Below, piece after piece: positions 61,402-64,000 of a stretch of 64,000 bases of DNA. Numbering within the stretch: the stretch's first letter is position 1; every line of letters begins with the position of its first letter. The stretch comes from Phycisphaerae bacterium (GTDB taxonomy: Bacteria; Planctomycetota; Phycisphaerae; Sedimentisphaerales; Anaerobacaceae), in contig JAUXAL010000004.1 of assembly GCA_030619925.1 (NCBI GenBank), forward strand, positions 1 through 64,000, given 5' to 3'. The notes beneath the pieces are model-generated. The model did not search any database, had not been told where the DNA came from, and saw nothing but the letters and a program-made list of their open reading frames with translations. A program made the translations under genes and the position numbers.

Positions 61402-61857
61402 TTATTTGGGTGCGTACCAGTATCTTTTTCCTTTGACGAAGGCGGCGGGGCCTTGCCTCTTGAGTTTTCGCAGGTTCCTTAAATGGGCCGTGCCATGGTG
61501 CTCTTCCAGGAACGTGAGCTTTTCGCAGGTCTGGAAATCGTCGCACTTCCAGCAGCCTGCGAGTCCTTTCTTTCTGCTACAATTTCTTATTTTGCAGTTG
61601 GGTGGCCCGCCATTGCCTCTGCAGGCCTTTTTGCAGCGCATTTTCATCATTGTACCCAGCAGGTTATAACACTTGTCGTAGTCCTTGAATTCCCTGAAGA
61701 AAGGCACCTTTGCCAGCATGTCAGCCATTTGACCGAACCGGTGGTGCCTCAGTTCCTTTCTCAGGTCTCTCGCTATATTTGCTACTGTTTGCGTATAGCC
61801 GGCGCAGTCGCCGCAATAAAGGCCGCAGTAGCCGATTAAATCTTGCTTTTTAGCCAT
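61402..61857 (-). CDS. DUF3795 cysteine-rich protein
   Basis: 151 residues from ATG 61857 (GAGGG eight bases upstream); a longer frame is rejected. The N-terminal IGYCGLYCGDCAGY and a second cysteine set (PPNCKIRNCSRKKGLAGCWK, then CDDFQTC) mark the DUF3795 family, presumed to bind zinc or an Fe-S cluster. Function unknown. It converges on the sixA-like gene, 31 bp away. Confidence 0.87.
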   Translation of the reverse strand: MAKKQDLIGYCGLYCGDCAGYTQTVANIARDLRKELRHHRFGQMADMLAKVPFFREFKDYDKCYNLLGTMMKMRCKKACRGNGGPPNCKIRNCSRKKGLAGCWKCDDFQTCEKLTFLEEHHGTAHLRNLRKLKRQGPAAFVKGKRYWYAPK

Positions 61858-61996
61858 AGCATGTCCCTCACTATATAAGCAATTATTGTCTTTGGCATAG
61901 CATAACAGGCTTGTTAGTGAAATCAAAGTTCAGAAGGTCAGAACCTCGACAATGGCTTTAGAAATTAAAAAACCCCTGCGGTTTGCGTACGTTCTG

Positions 61997-62494
61997 TTAA
62001 TGCCGGTTTTGTTTAGCGCTTTTCAGACGCTTTATCGCTTCAAGCTGTAGGATAGCCTGCTTGTCGTGCGGGCGGTTCATCTCCTTTTTTGCCTTTATCA
62101 AAGCATCCAGTCTCATCACACGTAGCTGCATATCCTGCACCTGAACAAGCACACTGACCCGCTTGACCTTTTGATAATCGCCAACACCATCAATGAAGTT
62201 GAGGCAATCCAGTTGGCCGATGTCCGTATCGAGATATAGGTTCTTGAGCTGCCCGCAGGTCTTCTCTGTGAGGCTGAGCTTTTTGCGGTTCGGCGTCATC
62301 CTATGAACCGGGTGCAAGTCCCAGATGGCTTTTTGCAGTGCAAGTAGATTGGTGGGCGAAAAGTCACAGCAGATGTCGATATCTTGCGTTACGTATGTAC
62401 ATCCATGCGCAACACCTGCAAAACCCCCGACGACGGCGAAATCAACGCCGCCACTAACAAGCCGTTCGAGCAGGTTCATAAAATCGCTGCTCAC
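61997..62494 (-). CDS. Nucleotidyltransferase-fold protein (AbiEii/MNT-like)
   Basis: 165 residues with a GTG start at 62494 that overlaps the stop of the upstream small gene by four bases (GTGA). DFAVVGGFAGVAHGCTYVTQ followed by DIDICCDF gives the GG...D-x-D motif of the minimal nucleotidyltransferase superfamily. Such proteins, paired with a small helical partner, form toxin-antitoxin systems (AbiE, MNT/HEPN). The pair structure here supports a similar role; which component is toxic cannot be seen. Confidence 0.85.
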   Translation of the reverse strand: MSSDFMNLLERLVSGGVDFAVVGGFAGVAHGCTYVTQDIDICCDFSPTNLLALQKAIWDLHPVHRMTPNRKKLSLTEKTCGQLKNLYLDTDIGQLDCLNFIDGVGDYQKVKRVSVLVQVQDMQLRVMRLDALIKAKKEMNRPHDKQAILQLEAIKRLKSAKQNRH

Positions 62495-62688
62495 ACGTGC
62501 CTCGCTTTCCGCAATTTCTCCGCCGTGTTAAGTGCGATTTGATGGCGTATGATACGCTCGGTGTAGCTTCTGGCCATATTCTGAATCAGCATGGAAACAT
62601 CAATCCCGTAGTCGATTGCCGCCTGGATTTCATCTATTTGCCGGCGATTGTTCCTCACCGGCTTATTTTGCCTTGGTTTTAATGTCAT
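62491..62688 (-). CDS. Small partner protein of the nucleotidyltransferase
   Basis: 65 residues, basic and helical (QIDEIQAAIDYGIDVSMLIQ, then SYTERIIRHQIALNTAEKLR). It is translationally coupled to the next gene through a 4-base overlap. I recognise no named family; position and size suggest the antitoxin or regulatory half of a two-gene module. Confidence 0.65.
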   Translation of the reverse strand: MTLKPRQNKPVRNNRRQIDEIQAAIDYGIDVSMLIQNMARSYTERIIRHQIALNTAEKLRKARHV

Positions 62689-62719
62689 GGCCTAAGTATA
62701 AACCTCCCGCCGCATGGAT

Positions 62720-62797
62720 TCAATATACGATGAGGTACTCAACTTTATGGGCGTTGAACAACTCGAGCAGTTCTTTGAAGTCTTTCTGTATGTCCAT
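62720..62797 (-). pseudogene. Truncated start of a second nucleotidyltransferase gene
   Basis: Reads MDIQKDFKELLELFNAHKVE then YLIVY and a stop. This is the usual start of AbiEii-type nucleotidyltransferases, which continue YLIVGGYA. The first 50 bases overlap the 3' end of the small gene upstream in another frame, so the two were once an overlapping pair. Confidence 0.6.
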
Positions 62798-62936
62798 TGA
62801 CCTGCCGTCTCAAGTAATCAACAGCGGCAAGGCGTTCTTCAGGCGCCCTGCTCAACCAGTATTCAAGATTCTGCCTGATTTCGATATTACCGTCCAGATT
62901 GTGCTTGTGTACCGTTTTCTTCATCATAAGGTCCAT
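62745..62936 (-). CDS. Small protein, orphaned partner of a nucleotidyltransferase module
   Basis: 63 residues from ATG 62936 (other ATGs follow at residues 4 and 5). Reads HNLDGNIEIRQNLEYWLSRA, PEERLAAVDYLRRQ and ends TERLQRTARVVQRP. The pattern YWLSRxPEERxxAVxxLRRQ...xRLQR is common in small genes in front of AbiEii-like genes in planctomycetes and relatives, by my recollection. Its partner gene is truncated, so this copy is probably non-functional as a module. Confidence 0.6.
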   Translation of the reverse strand: MDLMMKKTVHKHNLDGNIEIRQNLEYWLSRAPEERLAAVDYLRRQVNGHTERLQRTARVVQRP

Positions 62937-63133
62937 TATACAGGCCCGCCTCCGTCCGGCCAAACAAAAAAAGTGTTGCCCGACACCGGCCTGCGGCCGG
63001 AAACCCCAATCACTAAATTCGAAATCCTAAACAAACCTGTCCTGAGCAGTGTCGAACGGACTCAAAGACCCGAAATTCAAAGTCTCCAAACGCTGTTTGT
63101 TGCGTTATAAGGCCCCGGCCACAGGTGCCGGGG
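62937..63133. other. Gap, no gene
   Basis: Contains a dispersed phrase (CTGAGCAGTGTCGAACGG, the 'caused by Pseudomonas-like' type of short interspersed word common in such genomes) and a small inverted pair GGCCCCGGCC/GGTGCCGGGG at 63111-63133. No coding signal. Confidence 0.35.
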
Positions 63134-63238
63134 CTAATCGAGGTTGTGTTTATTGTTGTGTTTGTTTACGTACTGAATTCTTTGTGTTAATTCGTCTTCG
63201 GAAAAACAAAAGCGTTTGTCGTAACCCCTGGTCCAGAT
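63134..63238 (-). pseudogene. C-terminal fragment of a Y1/RAYT-type transposase
   Basis: Reads RIWTRGYDKRFCFSEDELTQ then RIQYVNKHNN and ends at TAG 63134. W-x-R-G-Y...F...E-x-E-L...I-x-Y-V is the conserved end of Transposase_17/REP-associated (Y1) transposases. The upstream part is replaced by another transposase fragment. Confidence 0.55.
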
Positions 63239-63309
63239 ACGGCCCTTACCAATGCCCAGTAAGTATGCTGCTTGCCGTTCTTTTTACGTTTACAACGCCG
63301 CAAAAACAT
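63187..63309 (-). pseudogene. N-terminal fragment of an IS1634-type transposase
   Basis: From ATG 63309 it reads MFLRRCKRKKNGKQHTYWAL and VRAVSG, then leaves the family and stops. The K-x-G-K-x-(H/Y)-x-Y-W-x-L-V start is typical of IS1634/IS4-like transposases. It is fused in a different frame to the Y1 fragment. Confidence 0.5.
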
Positions 63310-63581
63310 TTGCCATCCTTGACTGTCCCTATCATCAACAGTCATAAGAATCGCAAGTTTTCACGGCTGTGCAAGTGGGTAGGTCTTCACTACATCGGGT
63401 TTGCCAACTGTAAGGCCAAGTGGCGAGGCCTAATCGTGGATTTCATACCGAATTTTTTTTTTATCTTCCCGCAACTGCGTAACTTGGGCTAACATATGCA
63501 ATCCACACTGCCCCAGGTTACGGAAATAGAAAAGCATGGAAAACTCACAATCCCCGATCCCTCGACTCACTGCCGGTCTTT
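63310..63581. other. Gap, no gene
   Basis: About 270 bases with locally open frames but no recognisable protein or structure. Confidence 0.3.
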
Positions 63582-63771
63582 CTATATCAAGTCTCCCCCT
63601 TGCCAATATTTCTTGGACCACTTCCACCAGCCTTCGAGGCCCAGTGTGCGCGCACGAAACATGCCCTTTTGGGGCTTGTTCAGCGTTTGCCTGATTCTTG
63701 GCCAGTTGTCGTAAATGCTTATCAATACTGATTTAACCTCAATTTCCATGAAATTGAGAAAAGGTGACTTC
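63582..63771 (-). pseudogene. C-terminal fragment of an unidentified protein
   Basis: Minus-strand frame ending at TAG 63582: SPFLNFMEIEVKSVLISIYD, NWPRIRQTLNKPQKGMFRAR, then LGLEGWWKWSKKYW. It is protein-like in composition, but the start is lost and the family not recognised. Confidence 0.3.
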
Positions 63772-63798
63772 TTAACTATTTGTTCAAACGCCGTTGAT

Positions 63799-63888
63799 CA
63801 GAGTTTCATTGCCTGGGTTTGTGTAACCGCAATTAGCAAAAGCCAGGAGATTGACAAGGTCATGGGACTGAAGCTCGGTGCGGACGAT
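63799..63888 (+). pseudogene. Fragment of a response-regulator receiver domain
   Basis: Reads FIAWVCVTAISKSQEIDKVM then GLKLGADD. The phrase TAxxxxxDKVxGLxLGADD is the alpha4/beta5 region of OmpR/PhoB-type receivers (followed by YxxKPF, missing here). The flanks do not continue the domain. Confidence 0.5.
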
Positions 63889-64000
63889 TCCGGAATATCG
63901 ATTCGAAGTTGACCCAAGAAACACAAACTTCTCCTACCCCTCTGCGCAACTCAAGAAAAGTTGTCGAAATCTCCGCAGGTAGTGTTCAGTTCTTTCGTTC

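Noticed and set aside
63049..63492. 147-aa plus-strand frame
   Set aside because: The transposase-like signal is on the opposite strand; the plus-strand peptide has no family pattern.
1..64000. rRNA operon, prophage or known riboswitch
   Set aside because: None of their conserved sequences or gene sets were seen on either strand.

Overview
The window looks like uncultured Planctomycetota of the Phycisphaerae type; this is inferred from content, as no rRNA is present. The signs are two short pseudopilins with the N-terminal motif [14 protein letters not shown], a large secreted protein built from discoidin and carbohydrate-binding modules, twin-arginine sulfatases next to a ThuA-like protein, a PcRGLX/YetA-like lyase, and a Gram-negative outer-membrane programme (lpxK and the heptose genes). 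Many gaps are full of short dispersed repeats, gene fragments and hairpins.

Layout. 1-6.3 kb: two divergent secreted carbohydrate-binding proteins, the first cut by the window edge, with leader-like small ORFs between them. 6.3-11.3 kb: hisF, a small membrane protein, two pseudopilins that share a promoter and leader design, a relic of a threonine-degradation operon (tdh/kbl), and surE. 11.6-13.3 kb: three small orphan genes separated by attC-like sites, which looks like a short integron cassette array without an integrase. 13.3-15.1 kb: an ArsR repressor surrounded by three copies of its presumed operator, a possible small structured RNA, and a degenerate tandem repeat. 15.1-27.2 kb: housekeeping genes (nnrE, a coiled-coil membrane protein, a HAD hydrolase, a UbiA-family prenyltransferase, an exo-lyase-like protein, rluB, rpmB, gatC-gatA-gatB, a cupin). 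27.2-31.0 kb: a PAS/GAF histidine kinase with its LuxR-type response regulator. 31.0-32.2 kb: a decayed zone. 32.2-36.1 kb: ThuA-like protein and two sulfatases, probably a sulfated-glycan degradation operon.

36.1-60.7 kb is an envelope-glycan region. It starts with plsY, a polysaccharide deacetylase and glycosyltransferases (with broken copies), then membrane mannosyltransferase-type enzymes, methyltransferases and an O-antigen-ligase-like protein. It ends in a minus-strand lipopolysaccharide inner-core block: isocitrate dehydrogenase-like gene, lpxK, hldE, gmhA, gmhB (with an unusual membrane tail), a heptosyltransferase and a WaaE-like glycosyltransferase. GmhA, HldE and GmhB together make ADP-heptose; the final epimerase (hldD) is not in the window. 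Recent rearrangement is visible: a frameshifted FkbM methyltransferase, a 269-bp duplication and chimeric fragments.

60.8-64 kb: a SixA-like phosphatase, a DUF3795 protein, a nucleotidyltransferase/small-protein pair resembling a toxin-antitoxin module, and then a graveyard of truncated genes including joined fragments of two transposase families.
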